NCBI RefSeq assembly: GCF_020144925.1
Contig: NZ_NSLC01000013.1
Location: forward strand, 22,030-86,029
Origin: Afifella sp. IM 167
GTDB taxonomy: Bacteria > Pseudomonadota > Alphaproteobacteria > Rhizobiales > Afifellaceae
Length of the DNA: 64,000 nucleotides
Direction: 5' to 3'
In this document: positions 35,917 to 44,832 of the stretch, piece after piece
Position numbering within the stretch: the first letter of the stretch is position 1
Layout: every line of letters starts with the position of its first letter
The notes under the pieces: generated by a model
What the model saw: the letters and a program-made list of their open reading frames with translations, nothing else
What the model was told of the DNA's origin: nothing
Database searches by the model: none
Translations under genes and position numbers: made by a program

Positions 35917-36411
35917 TCAGCTGCCGGCGCCGCCGACGACCGTGACGGCGCGCCGGTTCTGGTTCCAGCAGGAGACGTCGTCGCAGACCGCGACCGGGCG
36001 CTCCTTGCCGTAGGAGATCGTGCGCATGCGCGAAGGATTGACGCCGCGCGAGGCGAGGTAGTCCCGCGTCGCCGCCGCGCGCCGTGCCCCGAGCGCGAGG
36101 TTGTATTCGCGCGTACCGCGCTCGTCGGCGTGGCCTTCGACCGTGACCGGATAGTTCGGATACTGCCCGAGCCAGGCCGCCTGACGGTCGAGGGTCGCCA
36201 TCGCCTCCGGCGTCAGCGAGGAGGAATCGACGGTGAAGAAGACGCGGTCGCCGACATTGACCTGGAAGTCCTGCGGGCTTCCGGGCGTCGCCGCTCCGGC
36301 GCCGCCGGCGAGATCGAGCGCCTTCTGCTGATTGGCGCAGCCACCGGCGGTGAGAAGCGCCACCGTGCCGAGCGCGATGAGAAGGACGCGAATGTTCAGG
36401 CGAAAGGTCAT
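35917..36411 (-). CDS. pal: Peptidoglycan-associated lipoprotein
   Basis: A 164-residue outer-membrane lipoprotein. The lipobox is TAGGC, with the lipidated cysteine near residue 25. The OmpA-like domain holds the peptidoglycan-binding pattern VEGHADERGTREYNLALGARRA and the C-terminal RRAVTVV. It tethers the outer membrane to the cell wall and is moved by TolB. ATG at 36411 fits the signal sequence. It has its own promoter-like region upstream and a terminator downstream, so it can be expressed apart from tolB. Confidence 0.93.
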   Translation of the reverse strand: MTFRLNIRVLLIALGTVALLTAGGCANQQKALDLAGGAGAATPGSPQDFQVNVGDRVFFTVDSSSLTPEAMATLDRQAAWLGQYPNYPVTVEGHADERGTREYNLALGARRAAATRDYLASRGVNPSRMRTISYGKERPVAVCDDVSCWNQNRRAVTVVGGAGS

Positions 36412-36446
36412 CGCCGCAAGCTCCTGGATTGAGACCATCCGGGTTC

Positions 36447-36476
36447 AATACCCGGTTAGGGTTAAGCCGGGGTCAA
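36447..36476 (-). promoter_or_regulatory. Candidate promoter of pal
   Basis: On the minus strand TTGACC (36476-36471) and GGTATT (36452-36447) are 18 bases apart, a fair housekeeping promoter placing the start near 36440, about 30 bases before the pal ATG. Confidence 0.45.
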
Positions 36477-36638
36477 GATCCTTGGTTAACGAGCGATGAA
36501 TCGCCTGTGCGGCATGTTGCGCCGCAAAACCCTTCCCCGATGGCAGCGATGGGGGCCGAATGCGGCGGAAGCTTGGCGCGATGCCGGCTTTCGGGCGTCC
36601 GTTCCCCGAAGAGATGCCGCGCCATCCCGGAGCCGCGC

Positions 36639-37364
36639 TCAGCGGGCAACGATGATGATCTCGGCGCTGTCGGTCTTGAAGGGCGCCCCATCCCAGTCGC
36701 CATAGACCGCGATATCGCCAAAGCCCGCCTCGCCCAGCTTCTTTTCCAGTGCCTCGCGGCTGGAAAAGCGCAGCGCGCTCTGCGCGATCACCTCTTCCTC
36801 GCCGGGAAACCGGGCATGCGTGCGGTAGGTGACGATCTCGTCCTCCACATCGACGAGCGAGAGGTAGGTCTCGACCGCCACCCCGCCATTCGGACGCAAC
36901 AGCCGCCGGCTGCGCCCCGGCGTCCAGCGCCGCCAGGCCTCGGCGCGCGGATTGCGGCTCTCGAAGGCGAAGCGGCCGCCCTCGGCGAGCTTTTCGCGCA
37001 CCGCCGCAAGGTTGGCCGCGATCACCGCGTCATCGAGAAGACACTGGAAGGCGTGACCGGCCATGATGACGAGATCGAAGGGCCCGGCCTCGGCAAGAGC
37101 GAGCGCATCGCCCTCGATCCAGGTGACCCGCCCGGCGCCGGCGCCTTCCTGCGCGATCTCCAGCATCGCCGCCGCCGGATCGGCCGCCGTCACCCGGTGC
37201 CCGCGCCGCGCCAGCGAGCGTGCCAGCGTGCCGGTGCCGCAACCGAGGTCGAGGATTGAGCAGGGCTCGGAGCCGGCGAGCCTGAGATAAAAGCGCGTAT
37301 CCTCGCCCGGCGGGTTGAGGAGGTCGTAGAGCGAGGCAAGGCGCGGATCGAGATAGGGATCCAT
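36639..37364 (-). CDS. Class I SAM-dependent methyltransferase
   Basis: A 241-residue methyltransferase with motif I ILDLGCGTGTLARSLA and the acidic post-I loop VTAADPAAAML. The N-terminus YLDPRLASLYDLLNPPGEDT is typical of small-molecule methyltransferases of the methyltransf_25 type. The substrate is unknown. It is inserted between tolB and pal on the minus strand, an uncommon place for such a gene, with a 228-base gap to pal that holds only the pal promoter candidate. Confidence 0.85.
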   Translation of the reverse strand: MDPYLDPRLASLYDLLNPPGEDTRFYLRLAGSEPCSILDLGCGTGTLARSLARRGHRVTAADPAAAMLEIAQEGAGAGRVTWIEGDALALAEAGPFDLVIMAGHAFQCLLDDAVIAANLAAVREKLAEGGRFAFESRNPRAEAWRRWTPGRSRRLLRPNGGVAVETYLSLVDVEDEIVTYRTHARFPGEEEVIAQSALRFSSREALEKKLGEAGFGDIAVYGDWDGAPFKTDSAEIIIVAR

Positions 37365-37417
37365 GAAAGGCCCGGAGCTGGAAGCGGGCCCGGCCCTGGA
37401 AGGCGCGGGCGAGAAGG

Positions 37418-38755
37418 TCAGTCGAGCAGCGGGCTCCAGGCCGGGTCGGAGGCGAAGTTCGGCGTCGGCACGACCTGCTCGTTGTAGCCGGTGATATCGA
37501 CCGAGAAGAGCTGCGGGCCGCCGCCGGCGCCCTGCTGGTCGCGGAAGAACATCAGGACGCGCCCGTTGGGCGCCCAGGTCGGGCCCTCGTTATGGAAGCC
37601 TTCCGTGATGATGCGCTCGCCCGATCCGTCCGGCGCCATGACGCCGATGGCGAAGCGCCCGCCCTCCTGCTTGGTAAAGGCGATGGAATCGCCGCGCGGC
37701 GACCAGACCGGCGTCGCATAGCGGCCCTGGCCGAAGGAGATGCGCTGCGCCTGCCCGCCTTCCGCGCTCATCACATAGAGCTGCTGGGTGCCGCCGCGGT
37801 CCGATTCGAACACGATCCGCCGACCGTCCGGCGAGAAGGAGGGCGCTGTGTCGATCGACGGCGAATCGGTGAGCCGCGTCATCTGCCGGCTGCGCAGGTC
37901 GAGCGAATAGATGTTGGAATTACCGGCCTGGGCGAGCGACATCACCACCTTCTGCCCGTCCGGCGAGAACCGCGGCGAGAAGGTCATATTGGAGAAATTG
38001 CCGATCTTCTCGCGCTGCCCGTTCTCCGTGTTGAGGAGATATACCTGCCACTGGTCGCCGGAGAGCGCCGCATAGGTGATCTCCTGGCGCGAGGGCGAAA
38101 AGCGCGGCGTGAGCACGAGGTCGGAGCCGTTGGTCAGATAGCGGATATTGGCGCCGTCCTGATCCATCAGCGCCAGCCGCTTCACCCGCGCATCCTTCGG
38201 CCCCGATTCGTCGACGAACACGATGCGGGTGTCGAAATAGCCCTTCTCGCCGGTCAGCCGCTCGTAGATGGCGTCGGCGATGATGTGGGCGACGCGCCGC
38301 CAGTTGTCCTGGCTGGCGACGAATTGCTGGCCGGTGAGCTGCTGGCCCGCGAAGATGTCCCACAGGCGGAATTCGGCCTGCACGCGCCCGTCCGGCGTCG
38401 GACCGACCTGACCGGAGACGAGCGCCTGCGCGTTCAGCGGGCGCCAGTTGGCGAAGTTCGGCGTCACGCTCGGCGGAATCACCGGCTCGATGAAGGCGGC
38501 CGGATCGACCGGCGCGAACAGCCCGGAGCGCTTCAGGTCCGCCGTGATCACCTCCGAGATGTTGCGCGACAGCTCCTCCACCTGGCCGCTCATGCCGACG
38601 AAGGGCGGAATCGCGATCGGCATCGGCTGGATGGTGCCGCGCGTGATGTCGACGCGAAGCTGGGCGCTGGCGCTGCCGGCGAGCGCCATCAGCGAAAGCG
38701 CCACGGCAGCAAGGAACGGCAGGCTTCGGCCCGTCGGGCGGAAAGGAAAAGGCAT
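37418..38755 (-). CDS. tolB: Tol-Pal system beta-propeller protein TolB
   Basis: A 445-residue periplasmic protein. A signal peptide (about 1-33, GSASA-QL) is followed by the N-terminal domain beginning [20 protein letters not shown] and a six-bladed propeller with repeated 'FSPDGxxIVFxSDRGGxxQLY' units. TolB ferries between Pal and TolA during division. ATG at 38755 is chosen because it leads straight into the signal peptide. Confidence 0.95.
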   Translation of the reverse strand: MPFPFRPTGRSLPFLAAVALSLMALAGSASAQLRVDITRGTIQPMPIAIPPFVGMSGQVEELSRNISEVITADLKRSGLFAPVDPAAFIEPVIPPSVTPNFANWRPLNAQALVSGQVGPTPDGRVQAEFRLWDIFAGQQLTGQQFVASQDNWRRVAHIIADAIYERLTGEKGYFDTRIVFVDESGPKDARVKRLALMDQDGANIRYLTNGSDLVLTPRFSPSRQEITYAALSGDQWQVYLLNTENGQREKIGNFSNMTFSPRFSPDGQKVVMSLAQAGNSNIYSLDLRSRQMTRLTDSPSIDTAPSFSPDGRRIVFESDRGGTQQLYVMSAEGGQAQRISFGQGRYATPVWSPRGDSIAFTKQEGGRFAIGVMAPDGSGERIITEGFHNEGPTWAPNGRVLMFFRDQQGAGGGPQLFSVDITGYNEQVVPTPNFASDPAWSPLLD

Positions 38756-38778
38756 GGGCAAATGGGCTCCGTGAAATC

Positions 38779-39759
38779 TTATCCGCCGAGCATCTCGCTC
38801 GGGTCGAAAGTGAACTCGATCTCCCGCCACAAAGAGTATTTTTCCGGCGGAAGCATGTCATAGGGCGCGCACAGCTGCACGGCCCGGATGGCGCTCTCCG
38901 CCGCAATGGTGGAGAGCGGATCGAAGCCGACGCCGACGGGATGGGGCGGTGCGGCGAGCCGGCCGTCCGGCTGCAGGCTGATCGAGATCGTGACGCGCAG
39001 GTTGCCCGCCTCGCGCACTCCGATCGGCGGGTTCCAGCACTGGTAGAGGCGGGCCTTCAGCGCCTCGATCTCGCTTTGCGTCATGGCCGCTTCCGCCGAG
39101 CCCTCGCGGGCGCCGAAGGTCTGCGGCTCGGGCGCGGGATTGGGATCTCCGCCGCCGCGCGGCTCCTGCTTGTTGAGAAGCGCGGAAATATCGTCCGGCC
39201 GGAAGTCGCGCTTCTTTTCCGGCGCCTGCGCGCTCGCGCTCTGCTCGCGTGCCGGCGTCTCGGCGGGCTTGGGCGGGCGGATGTCCTTGGGCGGCGTCGG
39301 CCGCCTCTGGGGAAGGCTTTCCGGCGCGGGGGCCTCGGTGGTGGCGGCAGCCTCAGGCGCCTTTTCCGGCTGCGGCTCGGGCTTGGGCGCGGGTTCGGGC
39401 TCCGGCTCGGGCGCCACGGCCGCGACCTCTTCCTCGACCGGCTTCGGCTCGGGGGCCGGAGCGGGCGCGGGCGCCGGTTCCGACGTCGCCTCGACGGGCT
39501 TTTCCGCCGGCTTTTCGGCGGGTTTGGGCTCCGGCAGGTCGGCCATGACCTGCGGCTTGGGCTGGGGCTTTTCTTCCGGTTTCGGCTCGGCCTTCTTGGA
39601 GCCGGCGCGCAGATCCGTCACTTCCGCGATCGGAACGAGATCGACCGGCAGCGCCTCGATGTCGTCGACGGTGAAGGGCTTCGCGTCCGGGAACGCGAAG
39701 AAGCAAAGCGAGATCAGCGCCAGGTGGCCGGCAAATGAGACGCCGAGACCGACACGCAT
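38779..39759 (-). CDS. tolA: TolA-like energy-transducing protein
   Basis: A 326-residue protein with one N-terminal helix ([20 protein letters not shown]), a long Pro/Glu/Lys-rich spacer (about 50-190) of repeated EPKP and PAP elements, and a C-terminal TonB/TolA domain ([20 protein letters not shown]). It transmits inner-membrane proton force through TolQR to TolB and Pal. ATG 39759 is preferred to an adjacent GTG. Confidence 0.9.
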   Translation of the reverse strand: MRVGLGVSFAGHLALISLCFFAFPDAKPFTVDDIEALPVDLVPIAEVTDLRAGSKKAEPKPEEKPQPKPQVMADLPEPKPAEKPAEKPVEATSEPAPAPAPAPEPKPVEEEVAAVAPEPEPEPAPKPEPQPEKAPEAAATTEAPAPESLPQRRPTPPKDIRPPKPAETPAREQSASAQAPEKKRDFRPDDISALLNKQEPRGGGDPNPAPEPQTFGAREGSAEAAMTQSEIEALKARLYQCWNPPIGVREAGNLRVTISISLQPDGRLAAPPHPVGVGFDPLSTIAAESAIRAVQLCAPYDMLPPEKYSLWREIEFTFDPSEMLGG

Positions 39760-39761
39760 CA

Positions 39762-40208
39762 CTACCCGTCAGTCTCTTCGAGGGTGACGAGCCCGATCCG
39801 CCGGTAGCCGGCGGCGTTGAGACGGCCCATCACGCGCATGATGGTGCCGTAATCGGCCTCGCGATCCCCGCGCACATAGATGCGCTCGTTGAGGCCGTTC
39901 TTGGCGATGGCCTGAAGCGTGGCGACGAGCTTGTCCGGCGTCACCTCTTCCTCCTGCAGGAAGATCTTTCCATCGGCCGCCACCGAAACGGTCAGAGGTT
40001 CGGTATCGGCGTTGAGCGCCTTGGCCTGCGTCTCCGGCAGGTCGATCGGCACGCCGACGGTCAGAAGCGGTGCGGCCACCATGAAGATGATGAGCAGCAC
40101 CAGCATGACGTCAACCATCGGCGTGACGTTGATCTCGGCGACCGGCGCATGGCGGCGGCGCACGCGGTGCCGCCCGCCCCGTGCCGGTGCGATCATCCCG
40201 GCACCCAT
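39762..40208 (-). CDS. tolR: TolR, ExbD-type proton channel component
   Basis: A 148-residue protein with the ExbD/TolR core: INVTPMVDVMLVLLIIFMVA, whose aspartate lies in the proton path, then a periplasmic domain ending RRIGLVTLE. Its ATG overlaps the tolQ stop (TGATG), so the two are coupled. Confidence 0.95.
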   Translation of the reverse strand: MGAGMIAPARGGRHRVRRRHAPVAEINVTPMVDVMLVLLIIFMVAAPLLTVGVPIDLPETQAKALNADTEPLTVSVAADGKIFLQEEEVTPDKLVATLQAIAKNGLNERIYVRGDREADYGTIMRVMGRLNAAGYRRIGLVTLEETDG

Positions 40209-40921
40209 CAGGCAGACCTCCGCTCGTCGATCTGGCGCGAAAGGATGGCCGCGAATTCGTCGGAGAAGCCCTCCATGCGGGTGGACAGGCGCGACACCTG
40301 GCTGGCGAACTTGTTGTAGAACATCACCGCCGGGATGGCGGCGAGAAGCCCGAAGGCCGTGGCCAGCAGCGCCTCGGCGATGCCCGGCGCCACGACGGCG
40401 AGGTTGGTGTTCTTCGAGGCGGCGATCGCCTGGAAGGAATTCATGATGCCCCAGACCGTGCCGAAAAGGCCGATGAAGGGGGCGGACGAGCCGACGGTGG
40501 CCAGAACGAGCAGCCGGCGCTCCAGCCGGTCGACCTCGCGCGCAAGCGTCACGTCCATCACCCGGTCGATGCGCTGGCCGAGCCCGGCGAGCGATTTCGC
40601 CCCGCCCTCATAGGTGCGCTTCCATTCCTTCATGGCGGCGATGAAGAGCGCCGCCATGCCGTGCGCCTCGCGGGCGGAGACCTGGGTATAGAGGTTTTCC
40701 AGCGAGGCGCCGGACCAGAAGGTCTCCTCGAAGCGGTCGAGCTGGCGCTTCATCCGGTTATAGAGCAGCGTCTTGTCGACGATGATCGCCCAGCACCAGA
40801 TCGACGCGCCGATCAGCCCGAGCATGACGATCTTCACAACGATATGTGCTTCCCAGAAAAGGGATAGCAGGGAAAAGCTACCCGCCGGAGCGGCGAGCGC
40901 TGTCTGGGCAATTGGATCCAT
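40208..40921 (-). CDS. tolQ: TolQ, ExbB-type proton channel component
   Basis: A 237-residue inner-membrane protein with three helices and the MotA/ExbB pattern GLFGTVWGIMNSFQAIAASK and GIAEALLATAFGLLAAIPAV. It forms the proton channel with TolR. As the first gene of the tol run it should carry the main promoter, and a CtrA-like box lies 119 bases upstream. Confidence 0.95.
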   Translation of the reverse strand: MDPIAQTALAAPAGSFSLLSLFWEAHIVVKIVMLGLIGASIWCWAIIVDKTLLYNRMKRQLDRFEETFWSGASLENLYTQVSAREAHGMAALFIAAMKEWKRTYEGGAKSLAGLGQRIDRVMDVTLAREVDRLERRLLVLATVGSSAPFIGLFGTVWGIMNSFQAIAASKNTNLAVVAPGIAEALLATAFGLLAAIPAVMFYNKFASQVSRLSTRMEGFSDEFAAILSRQIDERRSA

Positions 40922-41039
40922 GGGATGAGATCGCTCTTTTTCGATCTCGGCGGCTCTTGACCGCCGAATGTGACAAAAGCGCGGCTTTTCGGAGCCTGGC
41001 GCCGAAGAAACCGGCCGCTCTCATGAGAGATCAACGGGG

Positions 41040-41054
41040 TTAACGAAACGTTAC
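41040..41054. promoter_or_regulatory. CtrA-like box (TTAA-N7-TTAC) between tolQ and a small membrane gene
   Basis: TTAA at 41040-41043 and TTAC at 41051-41054 are separated by exactly seven bases, one mismatch from the CtrA consensus TTAA-N7-TTAA. The site also contains the inverted repeat TAACG-AAA-CGTTA (41041-41053), so a different regulator is possible. It lies in the divergent control region of tolQ and the 38-residue gene. Confidence 0.45.
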
Positions 41055-41177
41055 CCGAAATCAAGAGGAAAGCGTTGCCATAAAAGACTCGCAAAGTGAC
41101 GGAACACACTGATGTGCCGAGCGTTAACGGCGAGAAAAGGCAGGCGCGACCCAGCGCCGGTTTGCTCAGAGGACACG

Positions 41178-41294
41178 ATGCACGCTTTCGACGCCGATCT
41201 TGGCGACACCGGCTCCGGCCTCACCGACAGGATGGTGGTGGCCGCTCTCGTGGGAGGACTTTTCCTGCTCGCGATCGCAGGCTTCGCGGCCTGA
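41178..41294 (+). CDS. 38-residue single-pass membrane protein, unknown
   Basis: ATG 41178 has AGAGGA seven bases upstream. The product MHAFDADLGDTGSGLTDRMV is followed by one hydrophobic helix (about 20-37). It resembles no family I can name. Divergent from tolQ, it could be a small partner of the envelope machinery (inference) or a chance frame with a good leader. Confidence 0.45.
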   Translation: MHAFDADLGDTGSGLTDRMVVAALVGGLFLLAIAGFAA

Positions 41295-41302
41295 GGACCT
41301 AT

Positions 41303-41386
41303 CTTTCGTCGAATGCTTTCCTGACGGCTTCCGGCAGGCGCTGCCTTTAGTCGAATGCTTTCCTGACGGCCTCCGGCAGGCGCTGC
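41303..41386. repeat. 42-bp in-frame tandem duplication at the 3' end of ybgC
   Basis: Bases 41303-41344 and 41345-41386 are two adjacent 42-base copies differing at only two positions. The right copy is the end of ybgC, and the left copy lies just beyond its stop. One of the two differences turns a GAA codon into the TAA stop of ybgC. Confidence 0.9.
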
Positions 41387-41775
41387 GCGCGCCCGCCGGG
41401 GCCGATCAAAGCAGCCTCCACGGAGGCTTCCACCAGCCGCTCCCCATCCCGCAAAAGCTCCTGATGCAGGACGATTCGCGCCCCGCCGACCTTACGCGGG
41501 CGCGTCTTCACCGCAACAATGTCGTCGATCCGCGCGGGTCTTTCGAACTCGATCGTCATCCGCCGCACGGCGAAGGCGAGCCCGTCCTTCGCCAGTTCGC
41601 GGTGGTGAACGCCGAGCAGCCGCAGATAGTCGGAGCGCCCGCGCTCCAGAAAATGCAGGTATCGGGCATGGTAGACGAGGCCGGAAAAATCCGTGTCCTC
41701 GAAATAGACGCGCTGGAAGAGGACATGCCCGCCCTCCTCTAATTGTCCGGCAAGCCCGGCCGGCGCCTCACACAT
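41347..41775 (-). CDS. ybgC: Acyl-CoA thioesterase of the Tol-Pal cluster (YbgC)
   Basis: A 142-residue hotdog-fold thioesterase. [20 protein letters not shown] contains the catalytic aspartate. YbgC acts on acyl-CoA and associates with phospholipid synthesis and the tol operon. ATG at 41775 overlaps ruvB by eight bases. The C-terminus [12 protein letters not shown] is followed by a tandem copy of the same 14 codons past a TAA, so the present stop looks like a mutation in an in-frame duplication. Confidence 0.9.
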   Translation of the reverse strand: MCEAPAGLAGQLEEGGHVLFQRVYFEDTDFSGLVYHARYLHFLERGRSDYLRLLGVHHRELAKDGLAFAVRRMTIEFERPARIDDIVAVKTRPRKVGGARIVLHQELLRDGERLVEASVEAALIGPGGRAQRLPEAVRKAFD

Positions 41776-42814
41776 CGTCGCCACCGGCAAACAGGCCCAT
41801 CTGGGAGATCCGGTCCGGCTCCGGACCGGCGAGCCCGAGATGGGCGAAGGCCTTGGGGGTGAGCAGGCGGCCGCGCGGCGTCCTTTGCACGAACCCCTTC
41901 TGGATGAGAAACGGCTCGACGATGTCCTCGATGGCATCCCGCGGCTCCGACAGCGCCGCCGAAATCGTCTCGATGCCGACCGGCCCACCGCCGAAATTCT
42001 CCGCGATCATGGAAAGATAGCGCCGGTCGAGCGAATCGAGCCCCGCCGCGTCCACCTCCAGGGCCAGGAGCGCCTTGTCGGCAAGGCTCCTTTCGATGCG
42101 GGTCGCGCCATCGACGGCGGCGAAGTCGCGCACACGGCGGAGGAGCCGTCCCGCGACCCGGGGCGTGCCGCGCGCGCGCCGCGCGATTTCCACCGCCCCG
42201 TCGTCGGAGATCGGCGCGCCGAGAATGCGCGCGCCGCGCCGCACGATCCGTTCCAGCTCCTCGTCGGTATAAAATTCCAGGCGGACCGGAATGCCGAAAC
42301 GGTCGCGCAGCGGCGTCGTCAGCAGGCCGAGGCGCGTGGTGGCGCCGATGAGGGTGAAGGGCGCAAGATCGATCCGCACGGAGCGCGCCGCCGGCCCCTC
42401 GCCGATGATGAGGTCGAGCTCGAAATCCTCCATCGCCGGATAGAGAATCTCCTCCACCGCCGGGTTCAGCCGGTGGATCTCGTCGATGAAGAGCACGTCG
42501 CGCTCTTCCAGATTGGTCAGAAGCGCGGCGAGATCGCCTGCCTTGGCGATGACGGGCCCGGAGGTCGCCCTGAAATTGACGCCGAGCTCGCGCGCCACGA
42601 TCTGGGCAAGCGTCGTCTTGCCGAGGCCGGGCGGGCCGACGAAGAGCACATGGTCGAGCGCCTCGCCGCGCGAGCGTGCCGCCTCGATGAAGATCTTGAG
42701 ATTCGCGCGCGCCCTCTCCTGGCCGACGAAATCGGGCAGCGTCTCGGGACGGAAGGATGCGCCTTCGACGTCCTCCTCGCGCAGATCGCCCGAAATCACG
42801 CGGTCTTCGCTCAT
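41768..42814 (-). CDS. ruvB: Holliday junction branch migration helicase RuvB
   Basis: A 348-residue AAA+ motor with Walker A GPPGLGKT, Walker [11 protein letters not shown], sensor motif [11 protein letters not shown] and the winged-helix C-terminus ending with [17 protein letters not shown]. It drives branch migration with RuvA. Its ATG overlaps the ruvA stop (ATGA), so translation is coupled. Confidence 0.97.
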   Translation of the reverse strand: MSEDRVISGDLREEDVEGASFRPETLPDFVGQERARANLKIFIEAARSRGEALDHVLFVGPPGLGKTTLAQIVARELGVNFRATSGPVIAKAGDLAALLTNLEERDVLFIDEIHRLNPAVEEILYPAMEDFELDLIIGEGPAARSVRIDLAPFTLIGATTRLGLLTTPLRDRFGIPVRLEFYTDEELERIVRRGARILGAPISDDGAVEIARRARGTPRVAGRLLRRVRDFAAVDGATRIERSLADKALLALEVDAAGLDSLDRRYLSMIAENFGGGPVGIETISAALSEPRDAIEDIVEPFLIQKGFVQRTPRGRLLTPKAFAHLGLAGPEPDRISQMGLFAGGDDV

Positions 42815-43437
42815 TGCGACAGCTCCCTGAGACCGAGCCGGATGAGCTTCGCCGTCTCGGCCCCCTCGCCCGCTTCACGCATCGCCTTGGCGATGGCCGC
42901 CGAGGCCTGGATCTGCGCATAGCCGAGATTGACGAGGGCGGAGACCGCATCGGCCGCCGGCTGCGGCGCCACCTTGTCGCCGAGCTCGGCCTGAAGGCGC
43001 GCCACCGCCGAATCGCTGCCGATCGCGCCGCTCAGCGCCGGCGCCTTGTCCTTGAGTTCCGCGCAGATCCGCCCCGCCACCTTCGGCCCGACGCCGGGGG
43101 CGCGTGCGATCATCGCCTTGTCCTGCAGGGCGATGGCCGAGGCGAGCTCGGAAGGTTTCAGCACGCCGAGAACTCCGAGCGCCATGCGCGTGCCCACGCC
43201 CTGCACGGAATTGAGGAGGCGGAACCATTCGCGTTCGTGGTCGGAGGCAAAGCCGAAAAGCCGGATCTGGTCTTCGCGCACATAGGTCTCGATCGCCACA
43301 GTCGCGGCCTCGCCCGGCGCCGGCAGCGCCTGCAGCGTCTGCGCCGAGCAATGAACGATGTAGCCGACGCCGCCGCAATCGACGATCACCCAATCGGGCC
43401 CGTAGGAATCGATGATGCCCTTCAGCTTGCCGATCAT
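42811..43437 (-). CDS. ruvA: Holliday junction DNA helicase RuvA
   Basis: A 208-residue protein beginning [20 protein letters not shown], with the helix-hairpin-helix pair near residues 70-125 ([28 protein letters not shown]) and the C-terminal RuvB-binding domain. It forms the tetramer that holds the four-way junction. It is separated from ruvC by an inserted toxin-antitoxin pair. Confidence 0.96.
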   Translation of the reverse strand: MIGKLKGIIDSYGPDWVIVDCGGVGYIVHCSAQTLQALPAPGEAATVAIETYVREDQIRLFGFASDHEREWFRLLNSVQGVGTRMALGVLGVLKPSELASAIALQDKAMIARAPGVGPKVAGRICAELKDKAPALSGAIGSDSAVARLQAELGDKVAPQPAADAVSALVNLGYAQIQASAAIAKAMREAGEGAETAKLIRLGLRELSQ

Positions 43438-43471
43438 GCTTTGAAGCCTGCCGCGCCTGCGTTCCTGGGAT

Positions 43472-43888
43472 TCATGGATGGGTATCCGGCGCGATGATCC
43501 TGAGGAGAGGAAAGTACTGCCGGTAGCGCTTCGGGTCCCGGGTCAAAAGGAAATACCCCCCGAAATCAGCATGCGCACCGATGTAGAAATCCGGCAACGG
43601 AGAGCGCCTGGCACCCCCTGCCTGCCGGTAGGAGAGAAAGGCCTGTCCGGCCGCGAAGGCGGCGTCGAAGGGAAGCGCCTCGCGCCGATAGATCGCGGAA
43701 CTCATCGCGCGGTCGGCCTGTCGCTGGCTGGAAAAGCCGCAGGAGACCTCGGCATAGATGACCGGATTGATCACGAGGCCGCCCCGCCGGCGACGCTCGC
43801 GGAGTTGTGCCTGCGACCAGCCGGCCCAGTCGTGGTCCTCGTAGAGGACGTCGATCAGGACGTTGGTGTCGACCAGTGTGTCACTCAT
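43472..43888 (-). CDS. vapC: VapC-type PIN-domain toxin
   Basis: A 138-residue PIN-domain ribonuclease with conserved acidic residues Asp7 (LVDTNVL), Glu47 (YAEVSCG), Asp100 ([10 protein letters not shown]) and Asp118 (LLTRD), all intact. VapC toxins cleave tRNA or rRNA and halt growth when the antitoxin is lost. The gene overlaps the antitoxin by eight bases and sits 34 bases before ruvA. Confidence 0.88.
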   Translation of the reverse strand: MSDTLVDTNVLIDVLYEDHDWAGWSQAQLRERRRRGGLVINPVIYAEVSCGFSSQRQADRAMSSAIYRREALPFDAAFAAGQAFLSYRQAGGARRSPLPDFYIGAHADFGGYFLLTRDPKRYRQYFPLLRIIAPDTHP

Positions 43889-44144
43889 CCCCGCGCAGGA
43901 GCTCCATGAAGGCGTCCGTGCTCATGCCGAGGCGCATGCTGCCGCGCACCCGCTCCAGATAGGCGTCGAACTCCGGATCTTCCCCCTCTGCGGCCGTCGG
44001 CGGCCCGGCCCGGCGCAGGACGATCTCGTCTCCCCGCTCCGTGACTTCGAACTCCGCTCCCACGGCGATGTTGCGCCGGTCGCGGATCGCTTTCGGGATG
44101 GTGATCTGCCCCTTGGACGTCATCGTCGTCGAGCTTTTGCGCAT
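43881..44144 (-). CDS. AbrB/MazE-type antitoxin
   Basis: An 87-residue protein with the swapped-hairpin AbrB fold: TMTSKGQITIPKAIRDRRNI and AEFEVTERGDEIVLRRA. The C-terminal acidic helix (about 60-85) should bind and neutralise the PIN toxin. ATG at 44144 lies inside a perfect inverted repeat, the likely operator, so the pair is expected to repress itself. Partner of vapC by overlap. Confidence 0.88.
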   Translation of the reverse strand: MRKSSTTMTSKGQITIPKAIRDRRNIAVGAEFEVTERGDEIVLRRAGPPTAAEGEDPEFDAYLERVRGSMRLGMSTDAFMELLRGDE

Positions 44145-44167
44145 TCTTACCTCGCACGGTAAGAATG
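44142..44167. promoter_or_regulatory. Perfect inverted repeat, likely antitoxin operator
   Basis: CATTCTTACC (44142-44151) and GGTAAGAATG (44158-44167) are perfect 10-base arms around a 6-base spacer. The left arm includes the antitoxin's start codon. AbrB-type antitoxins commonly bind palindromes at their own promoter. Confidence 0.7.
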
Positions 44168-44201
44168 GAACATTCCGCAAACAAACGCAAGCTGGTCCGC
44201 C

Positions 44202-44747
44202 TCACGCCCGGCGCAGGCGCGCGCCCTGGGTCTTGCTCGCCGCGGCCATCCTGGCGGCTGCCGCGGCCGCGCCGCGATGGTGCGCATGGCAGATGGCGAT
44301 GGCGAGCGCGTCGGCCGCGTCATCCGTGTCGAAGCTCGCCCGCGGCAGGAGTACCGAGACCATGAGCCGGATCTGCGCCTTGTCGGCATGGCCGGCGCCG
44401 ACGACGGATTTTTTCACGAGGTTCGGCGCGTATTCGGCGACCGGAAGCCCTGCCCGCGCCGGCACCAGAAGGGCGATGCCGCGCGCCTGGCCGAGCTTCA
44501 GGGTGGCGCTCGCATCGCGGTTGACGAAGGTGTGCTCCACCGCCGCCTCGGCCGGCGCGTAGCTCGAGATCACCTCGGCGAGCCCGTCATGCAGCTCGGC
44601 GAGCCGCTCCGCCAGCGAAAGGCTCTCGCTGGAGCGCACCGTGCCGGAGGCGAGAAAGGAAAGGCGCGGGCCCTCGCATTCCACCACGCCCCAGCCGGTG
44701 CGGCGGAGGCCGGGATCGATCCCGAGGATGCGAATCGGCTGGCGCAT
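44202..44747 (-). CDS. ruvC: Crossover junction endodeoxyribonuclease RuvC
   Basis: A 181-residue resolvase with the catalytic acidic residues in [12 protein letters not shown] (Asp11), AAVEHTFVN, and [15 protein letters not shown]. It cuts Holliday junctions prepared by RuvAB. It is on the same strand as ruvA and ruvB but separated from them by the toxin-antitoxin pair. Confidence 0.96.
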   Translation of the reverse strand: MRQPIRILGIDPGLRRTGWGVVECEGPRLSFLASGTVRSSESLSLAERLAELHDGLAEVISSYAPAEAAVEHTFVNRDASATLKLGQARGIALLVPARAGLPVAEYAPNLVKKSVVGAGHADKAQIRLMVSVLLPRASFDTDDAADALAIAICHAHHRGAAAAAARMAAASKTQGARLRRA

Positions 44748-44832
44748 GCGCCGAGCCTATGTCGCCGGCCGGCCGCTGGCGAGCATTGCCATGGGCGGCC
44801 GCATGGGAGGTCGGCCCTTCACCCGCCGCCTT

